From: Haematococcus lacustris
Lineage: Eukaryota; Chlorophyta; Chlorophyceae; Chlamydomonadales; Haematococcaceae
Direction of reading: 5' to 3'
Assembly: GCA_030144725.1 (NCBI GenBank)
Contig: JASKMD010000024.1
Coordinates: 6,335,682 to 6,399,681, forward strand
DNA: 64,000 nucleotides
Below, piece after piece: positions 1 to 11,200 of this stretch. Positions within the stretch are counted from its first letter, which is position 1; each line of letters begins with the position of its first letter. Made by a program: the position numbers and the translations under genes. The notes under the pieces are model-generated. The model saw only the letters and a list, made by a program, of their open reading frames with translations. It searched no databases and was not told the origin of the DNA.

Positions 1-1078
1 AGGTCAGCAGCAGCAGGTCAGCAGCAGCAGGTCAGCAGCAGCAGGTCAGCAGCAGGGTCAGCAGCAGCAGGTCAGCAGCAGCAGGTCAGCAGCAGCAGGT
101 CAGCAGCAGCAGGTCAGCAGCAGCAGGTCAGCAGCAGCAGGTCAGCAGCAGCAGGTCAGCAGCAGCAGGTCAGCAGCAGCAGGTCAGCAGCAGCAGGTCA
201 GCAGCAGGTCAGCAGCAGCAGGTCAGCAGCAGCAGGTCAGCAGCAGGTCAGCAGCAGCAGGTCAGCAGCAGCAGGTCAGCAGCAGCAGGTCAGCAGCAGC
301 AGGTCAGCAGCAGCAGGTCAGCAGCAGCAGGTCAGCAGCAGCAGGTCAGCAGCAGGTCAGCAGCAGCAGGTCAGCAGCAGCAGGTCAGCAGCAGCAGGTC
401 AGCAGCAGCAGGTCAGCAGCAGCAGGTCAGCAGCAGCAGGTCAGCAGCAGCAGGTCAGCAGCAGCAGGTCAGCAGCAGCAGGTCAGCAGCAGGTCAGCAG
501 CAGCAGGTCAGCAGCAGCAGGTCAGCAGCAGCAGGTCAGCAGCAGCAGGTCAGCAGCAGCAGGTCAGCAGCAGCAGGTCAGCAGCAGCAGGTCAGCAGCA
601 GCAGGTCAGCAGCAGCAGGTCAGCAGCAGCAGGTCAGCAGCAGCAGGTCAGCAGCAGCAGGTCAGCAGCAGCAGGTCAGCAGCAGCAGGTCAGCAGCAGC
701 AGGTCAGCAGCAGCAGGTCAGCAGCAGCAGGTCAGCAGCAGCAGGTCAGCAGCAGCAGGTCAGCAGCAGCAGGTCAGCAGCAGCAGGTCAGCAGCAGGTC
801 AGCAGCAGCAGGTCAGCAGCAGCAGGTCAGCAGCAGCAGGTCAGCAGCAGCAGGTCAGCAGCAGCAGGTCAGCAGCAGCAGGTCAGCAGCAGCAGGTCAG
901 CAGCAGCAGGTCAGCAGCAGCAGGTCAGCAGCAGCAGGTCAGCAGCAGCAGGTCAGCAGCAGCAGGTCAGCAGCAGCAGGTCAGCAGCAGCAGGTCAGCA
1001 GCAGCAGGTCAGCAGCAGCAGGTCAGCAGCAGCAGGTCAGCAGCAGCAGGTCAGCAGCAGCAGGTCAGCAGCAGCAGT
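1..1078. repeat. 14-bp minisatellite (AGGTCAGCAGCAGC)n with 11-bp variants
   Basis: Near-perfect tandem array of a 14-base unit, AGGTCAGCAGCAGC, from the window edge to about 1078. Some units lack one CAG and are 11 bases long. Read on the minus strand, the array begins a few bases after a splice-donor-like GTGAGC at the end of the exon at 1238-1101. It is therefore probably the body of an intron. Each unit on the minus strand contains CTGAC, which resembles an algal branch-point motif. The array continues beyond the window. Confidence 0.95.
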
Positions 1079-1100
1079 CAGTAGCTGGGGCTCACCGAGG

Positions 1101-2187
1101 AGTTGACCATGACAGCAGTCTTGGCTGCTTTGATCTCCCCAGATAGGAAGGACGGCACCTCTGGCACTGCCTGCCAGCTCTGGGCTGAGTGTGACCATAG
1201 GAAGCGCTGGGTGTGAAATACAAACAATCGCACAAGCTGCAAGGCAGAGGGACAAGGGGCAGCAAACACGATGGCTGCAGCATTCACACCCACAGGGCTA
1301 GATGCAGGCTGGGGCTTACAATAATAGTAAAACATATACATAAGTATATGTGCAGTATAGGGTGTAGTATATAGGCATATTGTTAGCATCATACACGGGC
1401 AGGGTGGACAGGGCACAACAGCTCGGGTTCAGCCTGGAGACCATGCAAGCCGTCGTGGAGGTGCCATTGGTCTGGTCTGGTCTGGTCTGGTCTGGTCTGG
1501 TCTGGTCTGGTCTGGTCTGGTTCATTGGAAGCCAAAACTAAAACTCGGGTCCAGCCCTTCATGCCCCCGCCTTCTGCCACCTTCCACATTCTTCAGCATG
1601 GTTGTGCCTGCTGCCCCGCACCTTGCTGTCGTCCGCGCCCTGCCTGCTGTGCACCTTGCACAACGCGCTGCGCCCATCCCTCAGCTGCACATCACGGCGG
1701 CAGCAGAGCATGCCACCATGCATCCATGCAAGCGACCATTTGCAACACCGCAAGCTGGCCAGTGCCATGCAAGCATGCGTACAGCTCCACACCAGCCTTG
1801 CCCACACACGATGCTAGTATCAAGCATGGTCCTGGGTCCTGATACACGCCACCTGGCCATGAACCTTAGAGCCCTGCCTGCCTGCCCACCCACCTGCCTG
1901 CCCGCCTTCCCTCCTTTCCCTGCTTCCCGGCCTGCCCACCTGCCTGCTTGCCCACCTTCCCTCCTTTTCCTGCTTTTTGCCTGCCTGCCTGCCCCACTTT
2001 CCTCCCTTCCCTCCCTTCCCTGCTTCCCTGCCTGCCTGCCTGCTGCCGGCTGTCACCTTGACAAACATGAGCTCAGCCGCAGCCGGGCTGCAGGGCACCA
2101 GGGTGAGCCTGCGCTCCCAGTCAGTGAACCAGTGTGCTGCCAGCGCCAGCAAGCCGGCTGTCACCACATTGGCCTGCCACAGTGCAG
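1101..2187 (-). CDS. Unrecognised multi-exon gene, partial (two good exons)
   Basis: Two exon-like blocks lie on the minus strand. The first, about 2187-2060, reads ANVVTAGLLALAAHWFTDWE... and ends in LMFVK before a GTGACA donor. The second, 1238-1101, follows a CCTTGCAG acceptor, reads LVRLFVFHTQRFLWSH... through GEIKAAKTAVMVNSS, and ends at GTGAGC. A tiny 30-base exon near 1690-1660 (LRDGRSALCK) may lie between them. The first block is partly hydrophobic and could be a membrane segment. I do not recognise the family. The start is not fixed; an ATG at 2660 is one option. The 3' end lies beyond the left edge, past the minisatellite. Confidence 0.35.
1471..1520. repeat. TCTGG pentamer array
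   Basis: Ten tandem TCTGG units bounded on both sides by CATTGG-like sequence. It lies in a probable intron of the minus-strand gene above. The unit is one of several pentamer satellites in this window (compare CCTGA and CCCCA). Confidence 0.95.
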
Positions 2188-2547
2188 CGACACAGTAGAG
2201 TCATAGTAGACTCAGGGGGAGAAGCAGCGCAAGGGATGAAGAGGGGAGGTGGTAGGGCAGGGGGCAAGCTGTTGATGGACTGCACAGTGTGGTTTCTGCA
2301 GCACTGTCCGTGTGCTGTAGTCTTGCGGCAGTTCTTTACTATAGTTAGTTTGATAGTAAGAGCTTCAGATGACACGAGGGCGTGCATGCATGACGAGCAT
2401 AAGGTCGTGCTTGAAAGTGTACTGCGAGTAGCGCATGCTTCTCACTGCGATGTACAGAACGTAACGCAGGACGTGTCGCCGCAGCGGCAGCATATCCGCA
2501 ATTTCAGACTCCTGGACACCATCACATGGCGGGCCGCTGAAGTATAA

Positions 2548-4343
2548 GGCGCAATAACGCGCCGTTTGCGATTCGATCGCACCAGCTCGCTGCCTTGAGC
2601 ATCCCCATCGAGCATGCTATCATCCGCATTGGCGACAGTCTGGGTGGAGCTGCCCCGCATCAGGGCAACTTCAGCGATGCAAGCTTTCGATGTTTACGCC
2701 TTGCTAGCTTTGAAAACCTAGAAGCAGCTGCGAAGCGGACTGTGCATGCTTGAACTTTTGTACGGCAACATCAGGAGGCTCAAGCCACACTGGGCAAGCC
2801 AGAGGCTGCAGCCGCTTGGCGGCAAGCCAGCTAGGCATAAGGCAGCATAGTGGGTTTGCAGGGTGGCAGCCGAGTGGATGTACTTGCACTCGCACCATGC
2901 ACCAGCCCACAGGCACAGCCCTTCTGCCTACGGCCTGTGGCACAGCCCTTCTGCCTACGGCCTGTGGCACAGCCCTTCTGCCTACGGCAGTGGCACATGG
3001 GCGCCAGGCGGCGTCAGGGCGAGGCGTCGGCAACGTGTAGTCATCAGGCGGGGCATTGACTGCAACGAGGCCCCTGGCTGGTCCGTGTTCTCCTTGCTCC
3101 TGCCCCTGGCCTTCTGCTGCCGCACTAACCCTAGCACAGGCAATGAGGGTGTGTGTCTCCAATGGAGGCCCTAGTGTGGGACAAGGGGGCTGGTCCACGT
3201 TCTGCCCTTACAGCATTCAGTTATGTGTGCAGGCCAACAAAACTTATTCAATGGGCGGTGGGATGGCTGGGCTCCTGGGGGTCTTCTGTGGGTGGGAGTT
3301 GAGCAGCACCTAGCCCTACTCCCCGCCCATCCCCGCCTATCCCAGCTCTCCAGTTCCACAAGCAGGAGGTACACACCAGTTGGAGGGTACCCAAGCTACG
3401 TGAGCCTGAGCCTGAGCCACGTGTGCACCCACATCCGTGAAAAGCTTGCCGCAGCTGCGCCCCCTCAGCAGCAAGTGACACCTGCAGGCACCACCCCTGA
3501 GCTGGCTGTGCCTGCTGGTGCATCCCCTCAGCAGCAGCAACAGCTGCCAGCGGCAACCACATCACGTAAGCGTGAGGCACCTGCAGCTAACAAGTCGAGG
3601 GCAGCAAAGCAAGGTGAGACAACACCTAGCACCTTGTTTAAGCGTAGTAGAGCAGCCGGTAATGCACTTGCGCCAGCAGCAGCTTCAAAAGCTAATAATG
3701 GTATCCAGTTGTTACGACTGCCGTCGTCGCGTCCACATGCCAAAAGCAAAACATGTTCCGACTGCTGCTGCGCGTTGCAGGTGCCACTCACAACAGTGTG
3801 GCGAAGCGTGCTAGTGCGGCGCGCCTCGCATGGGGCGAAATCGCATGAATTCAAATGTCGATCTTTGGGCAGGCACTGAGCACCGCTGAGAGCGAGATAG
3901 TTTTTGCTGCGTCTGCCATCTCGTAGCTATAAGTCTCCTCTGCTCAAAGCACTGTTTACATAATTTTTTTACTGAGTGGCTGCGGAGATACGGGCTTCCT
4001 ATCACAGGGGGGTGGTTTTCAGGTAGTTGGGAACGCCTTTGAGGATTTGCATTTGAGGACACGTCCTTAGCTGCTAGAGGCGTGCTGTCCTGAGACCTGC
4101 AGCGGAGACAGCTTACAGTGAAGTGCAGCGGAGCGCGTCGGTACAGTGGCGCGTCGGTACAGTGGCTTACAATGGCACAAATGGCACAAATGGCGTACAG
4201 CAGAACGCTAACAGGAAGCCATGCCCTTGCAGGGGTGCAGATGCGTGGAGCATATTAGCCCTCACATCACTTCAGACATGCCCTCACTAGGGGCCTACAC
4301 CAGCCACTCGTCGAGCTATTCCAAACTAGAAGCCAACTGGGAC

Positions 4344-4374
<31 letters not shown>

Positions 4375-5815
4375 TGACGGGCCAACGAGAACAGCCAAGC
4401 TTCCCTAGCCTAGGTCTCAGGTCCAGGTCCCGTCAGGTCCGGTCTCCGGCCTCAGGTCCAGGCCTCCAGTCCCGAGCCCTGAGCCCCGAGCCCTAGGACC
4501 TGTACCTCGAGCCTCGAGTCTCCAGTCTAGAGCCCTGAGCCCCAATCCTGGAGCGACTGGAGCCTATCAGCAGAGGCCACAACCTAATGACCTTATCAGG
4601 GTTGTCACTCTGTGGCACTGCCTCTCCACCTGTCAATGGGCTTGGCTCCCAGTGTGTACCTGGGGCCTGTCCTTCATAATCATTCAGTCTAGGTCAACTG
4701 GAGTTGAGCTGAGTTAGCTGGAGCGGGCCATCACCCCACTCGCTGACAAACTGAGGTCCGGGGGTGCCCCGGCCCACCAGCCTGACGCCTGATGGCTTGG
4801 TGTGGTGTAAGCTAGCATCGGTGGTGTAAGTAACGGGGAGACTACGGAATGGCTGGCATGACATGGCGTGACGGAGCATGCAAAGCGGACTATGTTTTGC
4901 CAGCTTCAGCGGCCCAGGGCCTCGCTCGGTTGTGGTCGAGGCAGTCAAGCTAGCGTAGCGTGGCGGTGCATAACAGCATCGCGGATGTACATGAGGTGCA
5001 GGCAGCAGCCCAGGCTAACCCAGTAGTGCAGCAGGTGATGGTCCGTCAGCCCAGGCCATCTTTCGTGCCCCTTGTTCTGCAGCAGCAGCAGGCAGTGTGC
5101 AGTGCAGGGCTTACAGGGTGGGATGCCAGCAGTGCATCACGGTGATTGCTGCACACCATTGCCGAAGCCATGTGGCAGGCTTACTTCAACCTGTTCAGCT
5201 GGCCCAACCAGGCTAAGCTGAATGCAGTGTGTGGCCAGCTGGGGCAGCGTCAGGGTGAGTCACACATCCTCTGCCATGTAGTCACACTAGGCCATGGGAC
5301 CTTGGTGCTGCTGCATGCCTTGCCGTTGCCATGATGGTGCACATGGGCTTGTAAAGCTCCCAATATATGTAAGTCGCCTTAGTCAGCTAGGCACAACAGC
5401 AGGTGGCATGGATTAGTTCATGGCAACGTGAAGCAGGTCGGATCAGTGGTTGCTTTGTGCTTGTTGTTCACCAGGCACAGCAGTATGTGGCATCAACTAT
5501 TGAAAAAGCAGGTCTGTGTGTGTGTCATCCCCACTAACAAAGGAATTGTTCGGTATGAGTTGCACCATGCGAGGATACCATGTCTTGTCTAGTGCATGGC
5601 AACATCAGCAGCGTTGTTCAGTGGTTGCTTTGTGCACCAATGCGGTGCCCTGGCATTTTGCCTCAGCTGACCACACACACTGGATGCACACACTGGTGGT
5701 GGTGGGGCTAGCTGTCCTTAGCAGCCCATGTTCCTGATGGGCTGAGGTCAGGTGTGATGGAGTGAGATGACTTTTGATTGAGTGAGGTTAGGTGTGACGG
5801 AATGCCTTCAGCATA
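2548..5815. other. Gene-poor stretch with short repeats and dispersed-element scraps
   Basis: No convincing gene was found here. Contents are: three 27-base tandem units around 2913-2990; an 18-21-base scrap at about 3229-3247 matching the end of the Fanzor-B 3' tail; a CCCTAGTGTGGGAC motif near 3169 shared with the tails of Fanzor copies A and C; a Gln/Ala/Lys-rich open frame at about 3420-3879; and a stretch near 4600-4670 related to one in a kinase intron near 32750. Short frames at 4960-5334 are too weak to call. Confidence 0.6.
3420..3879 (+). CDS. Low-complexity open frame, possible terminal exon
   Basis: An open frame rich in Ala, Gln, Lys and Arg (PPQQQ, SRKREAPAANKSRAAKQ, LFKRSRAAGN) ending at a TGA near 3879. 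The basic stretches could be nuclear targeting signals. No domain or start is evident, and neighbouring exons were not found. The composition resembles the linkers of the Fanzor copies and of nuclear proteins in this window, so it may be a terminal exon or a relic. I would not assign a function. Confidence 0.25.
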
Positions 5816-5820
5816 CTGAC

Positions 5821-8038
5821 CCTCACAAATGAGTAGGCGCCACACAGGTACATGGCCACCTGGATGCCCAGGTTTATGTTCACAATCTGCAGCACATGTC
5901 GTCTTCACCAACATCAGGCATAGGGCGCATAGAAAAAGAAGAAAAAGGAAGAAAGGAAGAGAGGCAGAGAGAAAGACTTTGCCCTCGCAGGCAGGCAGGC
6001 AACAAGGGAGGAGCGTGGCTGCGTTACCCCTTTGCCACTCTCCCACCAGGACACAGAACAAGGACAAGCAGCAGCCAGGGCGCCAGGAGCGGCTGCAACT
6101 GACAGGCAGCCACATGCAACCCTGATGCTGTTGCTGCTGCCCTGCTCTCCCTTTGCTCTCTGCTTGCTTCCTCGCTCCTGCCCCAGTCCCTGCCCTTCTG
6201 CTGCCGCACTGCCACCCTGCTGCTGCCCTGCCGCCCCCTCACTAACCCTACCACAGGCAACAAGTGTTTGTAGCCAGTGCGTGCTGTATGGCGTTGTCCC
6301 CCTCCCTGGCAGGCTGGTGGCATGCTCTGCCCTGCAGGCAGGCTGTGGGCCCTGACCTGGTAGTAGGTGAAGAAGAGGACGGCCCCCAGGCCCACAAAGG
6401 CTAGGGTGCGCATGAGGGGGCGCAGGAAGGCGGCAGCCAGCAGGCCCACCCCTGTGCACAACATGACTCGCAGGTCCACCTCAGGGTCCTGGGCCTGGCG
6501 CACAGCAGGTCACACAAACACACACACTTGGTGCGACATCGTCATCATTACATGGCATTCGCATGTCGGCGTTGCTGCTGCGACACACATACCGTCCTGC
6601 TACGCTACGTTCGTCTGTCACGAGTCGTGGAATGTCGGGCAGTGGGCATTGGGCCAATCCAGCCGCCAAAATGGGACGCTGAGCACTGCGACGAAAGTTC
6701 CCCGAGCGTCGCGAGATGTGCGTCAACAACAGACTGCGCTCGCTGACCATCACGTACGACAAAACGTCCTAGACCTGATTTTGTTTACAGTACTCCCGAT
6801 GCCGTAACAGTGCGCCGCATAGGGTAGGGAACATGCTGCACATGGCTGCGACAGCCTGCTGCACCCACTGTGCACTGACACTCACTGGCATTTGCTGGCA
6901 CCCACTGTGCACTGTGACAGCCTTGCGGAGGGGCAGGGCTCACTCCCACAGCCACATGGCCAGGTCTGGGGCTGTGCAGCCTTACAGCAGCCAAGGCACT
7001 GGTCCTCGGCCGCAACGTCCCCTGTGACCCTCACCCCGCACCCCATGTGCCCTGACTTATACGACCTGCAGCTAACTGTCATGAGAAGACAGCTGCCAGC
7101 ATGACAGGCCCGCCCCCTCTCCCACCTACTGCCTCCCCCACATTCCTCTCCCCTTCACTGCTGCCCCCCCCTGCTTGCTGCCCCCATCCCCTTCACTGCC
7201 GCCCTCCCTCCACACTCACTACTGCAGCCGTGAGTGGTGTCCCAAGGATCAGCGCCACAATGCCCAGGTGGTCCATCTTTTCCTGCACCAGCCCCGCCAG
7301 CAGCGTGGGATAAACAGCGGTGCCAGCAGTGGCGGCAGCAGCAGCAGCAGCAGCAGTGGCACAGCTTACTAAGGCAATGCAATGATAGCAATGCCAGGCA
7401 ATGGGTCTGGTGTCAGAGTCGCAGCCAAGATTGAGTTTGTGGGTATGCTGGAGTACCTATGTCTGCATGGCGCTCAATCACTTCCGGCATGCCTTGACTT
7501 GCAATGCTCCTTACTAGCAAGTGATCGTCGGGCCAGATGTGTGTGATGGCTGAGCAGAGGTGGGTGGTGGCTGCTGCGGCGCAATAGATGACCATGGGCC
7601 AGCCACCAGTTGTTTGGCCAGCCCAAGCTGCGATGCTGCACAGCAGCACATTAGCAGGGCAGGTGCGTACATGTCAGGTCAGGCATGTCAACTGAAAGTG
7701 CTGGAGACAGTGAATGCATGGGGGTATCACTCTTGCGAGTGTACCAGCGAGATGGCTAATCAAGGCACTTGTAGGTTTCTCAGTGGGCGGGTTGGTTCAA
7801 ACAGTGCTCACCCAATGCAGATAAGAACCACTCCAGGGACGAAATGACTCCAGAAGTTGATGCGCTCGTACGGGTCGTGGAACACGCCTGAGGCAGACTT
7901 ACAGAATATAAGGAGCATCTCAAAGGTGCAGCGTGGGCCAATGGGAAACTCACAGACATGCCACGGAGTGTGCGGCCAGGTACCAGCCGGGGAGCCCGCG
8001 GGTCTAAACTGCTCAGGAGCCCTCCACCATTGTGCCAT
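5821..8038 (-). CDS. PAQR / hemolysin III-like membrane protein (partial model)
   Basis: Exons on the minus strand: 8038-7954, 7887-7812, 7635-7515, about 7320-7220, 6494-6357 and 5886-5821. The sequence includes VFHDPYERINFWSHF, then LCSAITHIWPDDH, then KMDHLGIVALILG, then several hydrophobic segments. The NxWSH opening, the S-x3-H motif (SAITH) and the DHLGI aspartate match the conserved points of the PAQR/CREST membrane hydrolase superfamily. The C-terminal H-x3-H pair was not located, so the last exon or exons left of 5821 are missing. The acceptor of the 7320 exon does not resolve cleanly. The ATG at 8038 is preferred because it joins in frame; an upstream ATG at 8131 is possible. The gene is divergent from the LD gene, about 180 bases apart. 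Confidence 0.55.
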
Positions 8039-8214
8039 CGCGCGATGCTGAATACAGAACCACTGAATCACGACCTGCGGCCAATGCGGGGTTGGGCGAT
8101 CGCGTGCAACTGTGCCAACCACTGTTTCCAAGGTTCATGTAGACCTTGTATCAGCATTGCACGTCGCCCGGGGAACAGAGAAAGCGAACCACTGGATGGA
8201 CAAGCTCGCCTAGA
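8039..8214. promoter_or_regulatory. Short shared promoter region between PAQR-like and LD-like genes
   Basis: About 175 bases separate the proposed ATG codons of two divergent genes, so both promoters and 5' leaders must lie here or overlap the 5' exons. No TATA box or other named element is evident. The call rests only on gene arrangement. Confidence 0.45.
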
Positions 8215-11200
8215 ATGGAGGAGCTCGTTGAAAAACTTGCGGAGACTCTGCGGCCCGCGGCGGCCTGGCTTCCCGATGCGCAAGCACAGCAGCTGTCAGC
8301 CCAGCTGGTCGTGTTACAAAAACAGACAAAGTTGTTGACAGGAATAGTCGCAACTCAGGCCAGCCTTACTGCGTCGTCAGTGAAGCAGAAATTGAAACGG
8401 ACGGCAGTTAAAGCAATTAAGAGCGAGACCGACTTGGACCCCAGCGTCGAGCCTGTTGCTGCTGAAACAGCGGCAGCCCCATCCCCGCCCTCAGCGGACC
8501 ACTCAGCTGCTCCGACCAGTGACGTCTTTACACCAGCCTCGGACCCAGCCCCCACCCCAGCCCCAGCCCCAGCCCCAGCTTCAGCCCCCGCTGCTGCTGG
8601 CCTCAGTTCTGACCCTGCTATTGTGAGCAGTGGCACAGCCGCCTCTGTGTCCGCTGCCGCTGCTGCATTAGCCGCTGCCGCCACCCCCGCCCCGCCCAAC
8701 ATCGCACTGGGCCTGACAGGGGACGAGCTGTTGGCCGCTGTGTTCTCCCTGAGTGACAGCCTGAGCAAGGAGGAGGTGCGGGCGCTGGCCGACCATGCCG
8801 GGGTGAGCCAGGAGTACGTGCGCACCCAGTTCACCAAGCTGCGCAACAGTGTGCGGGGCTGGCTGCAGCGCACACAGACACGGGTGGCCCTGGGAGGTGC
8901 GGCTGCGCGCAAGCACAGGGGGCAGCACACCTCCCCTGGAATAGGTGAGCTACTGCTGGCTGTCGGGGGGGGCGGGGGCTGGGAGGGGAAGGGATGGGAG
9001 GGGGGACGGGGCAGGGGGGCGGGGCAGCAGCTGGGGCTGGGGCCAGGCAGCTGGGGTGGATGGGGGCTGCTGGATGCGTGTAGGAAGGGGTGGGGCAGGT
9101 GTGGTGATGTGGTTGTAGGGATGGGCAGAGCAGGGGCCTCAGGGACCGGCTGGAGCTTATTGCCAGGGTGGGAGCAGGTTGGGGAGTGCAGACGCCTTAG
9201 GGTGGGCACCCGTGCTTGTATAGTAAGGAGTGAGTGATCAAAGTGAGGTTGAAAATAAAAAATGAGAGTAGAGTGGGAGATCAGAGTGGGGTAAGGGTGG
9301 GGGAACAGTGCTTGAGGGTGGAGAGTGGGAGCAGCAACAGCAGTGAAGGCAGTGGGCGTCAGGGCTTGCATGCCAGCAGCGCCAGCTGTGGTACAGTACA
9401 GGACAGTGGGCGACAGCGGGGCAGAGCAAGCAGGCTGTAGCAGTGGGCAGCTCATCACCACACCACTGCCGCACGGCAGTTGGCAGTTGGTGGTTGGAGA
9501 CGTGGTTGACAAGGTGCTGTCAGCAGCACAGCTGAATAGATATTTCAGGATGCAACCTGTTCTTAGCTACTCGCATGGCAGCTGCTTGGCTGTGCTGAGG
9601 CGGGTCTAGGCAAGGCAAGGTGAGGTGAGGTGAGTGGGCTGGGCAGCGCCCTCCACCCTCCACCTCACACTTCCACAACCACACACCTCCCCCTGCAGTT
9701 GTGGTGAGGGTGCAAGCGTGCCTATTTTGGCCCCACCCCTTCCCCAGGTGTCAGCCTGTCCAGCCCCCCCCTACGCAGCGCTGACGGTGGCGAGGAGGGG
9801 GGAGGGCTGGCCCAGCCCCTGGGGGCGCTGGACCTGGGTGCCGGCAGTGGCCCAGGCAGCCAGGGGCCAGGGCAGGGCCAGGGGGCGCTGGCTGAGGCAG
9901 AGGTGCAAGCGCTGGTGGCCAGGGACACGGCGCAGCTGGAGCGTCTGCGCAGCATGCTCACGCCCTCTGGCGGCCTGGCTATGCAGCAGTGCGGGCTGTT
10001 CATGATGATGCTCAAGGTGGGGCGGGGGCGCGGGGGGAGGGCGGACAGGTGAGGGGCGGGTGGTGGGAGCGAGTGGTCGGTTGGGAGCCCCCACGCCTGC
10101 TTGCCTGCTGCCCAGCTCCTCTACCTGCTCGCCTCCCTCCCAACTGCCGCCACCCACCCCACCCCACCCACCCGCCTGCCCCCCGCCCCTGCACCTGGCC
10201 CCCCTGCAGGAGCCCTGCTCCTATGAGGTGCGGGAGGCGCAGCTGGCCGCCCTGCGCGCTACCCCCGTGCCCTCCCTGCTGCCGCTGGTGTCCTCCCCAC
10301 TGTGTGACCTGCTGGCTGCCTGGGTGTCTGGCGCTGAGCAGGACAGGCAGACCAGCTTTGTCAGGTGCGAGGCGTGCAACCCTCAGAGTATAACACAGTG
10401 AGCAGACCACAGAACAGTGAGCACACAGTGAACAGTGAGCACACAGTGAACAGACCACAGTGGTGTCAGTGTGCACTGTGTACAGTACACAGATCGTCAC
10501 GTGTCACGCAAAAATGAATCACTGGTGTGCACTGTGTACAGTACACAGTAGACAGTGGGTTGCTTCTTCCCTGTTGCGGGTGGGTCTGGAGGGACACCAC
10601 AGGCAGAGGTGTGAAGGGTGTGCGGGCGGACGAGTGGCAGCTGTAGCCGGGGTCCACAAACCAGGAACTACTTTGCAAACAGGTCTCACCACACCCACAT
10701 ACAGCGTGCACACATGACGTGACCCGACCACCACTGTAGCAGAGACCTCACGATGTGATGCGCAGCAAATGAAACCAATGGGCCTTTGGTGAAGAAAGAA
10801 GAGAACACGATGGAAAGAAAGGGCTGGACTATTATCCGTGTAATGGACCGGGCAGACCCCCTACCCCCTACCCCCTCCCCTACCCCTACCCCTAAACCCT
10901 CCCCTACCCCATACCCCTACCCCTACCCCTACCCCCTCCCCTCCGCCCACTCCCCCTCACAGGTCGCTGCTGACCACAGCCACCCACCTGCCCATCAGCA
11001 AGCCCATGCTTGTCGCCAGCCGCCTGCTGTCCTGCACTGTGGCCCTGACCAAGAGCAAGCAGCCGCGCATAGCCAGCGCAGCCCAGGCAGCCCTGCTCTA
11101 CTGGCGCACCGCCCTGCATGGCCTACCCATCCCTGGAGGCTCTGCCCCTCTGGTGGCAGTCCCTGTGGCTGCGGGCAGGGGGCCCACAGCAGCAGCAGCA

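Noticed and set aside
1..1078. CRISPR-like array
   Set aside because: Repeats are directly contiguous with no unique spacers; it is a minisatellite.
8355..9512. 385-residue minus-strand ORF
   Set aside because: Shadow of LD exon 1 and its intron; composition mirrors the plus-strand Ala/Pro coding.
10860..10950. CCCTAC/CCCCTAAACCC stretch as an interstitial telomere
   Set aside because: Irregular pyrimidine-rich tract just before a splice acceptor in the LD gene; not a regular telomere unit.
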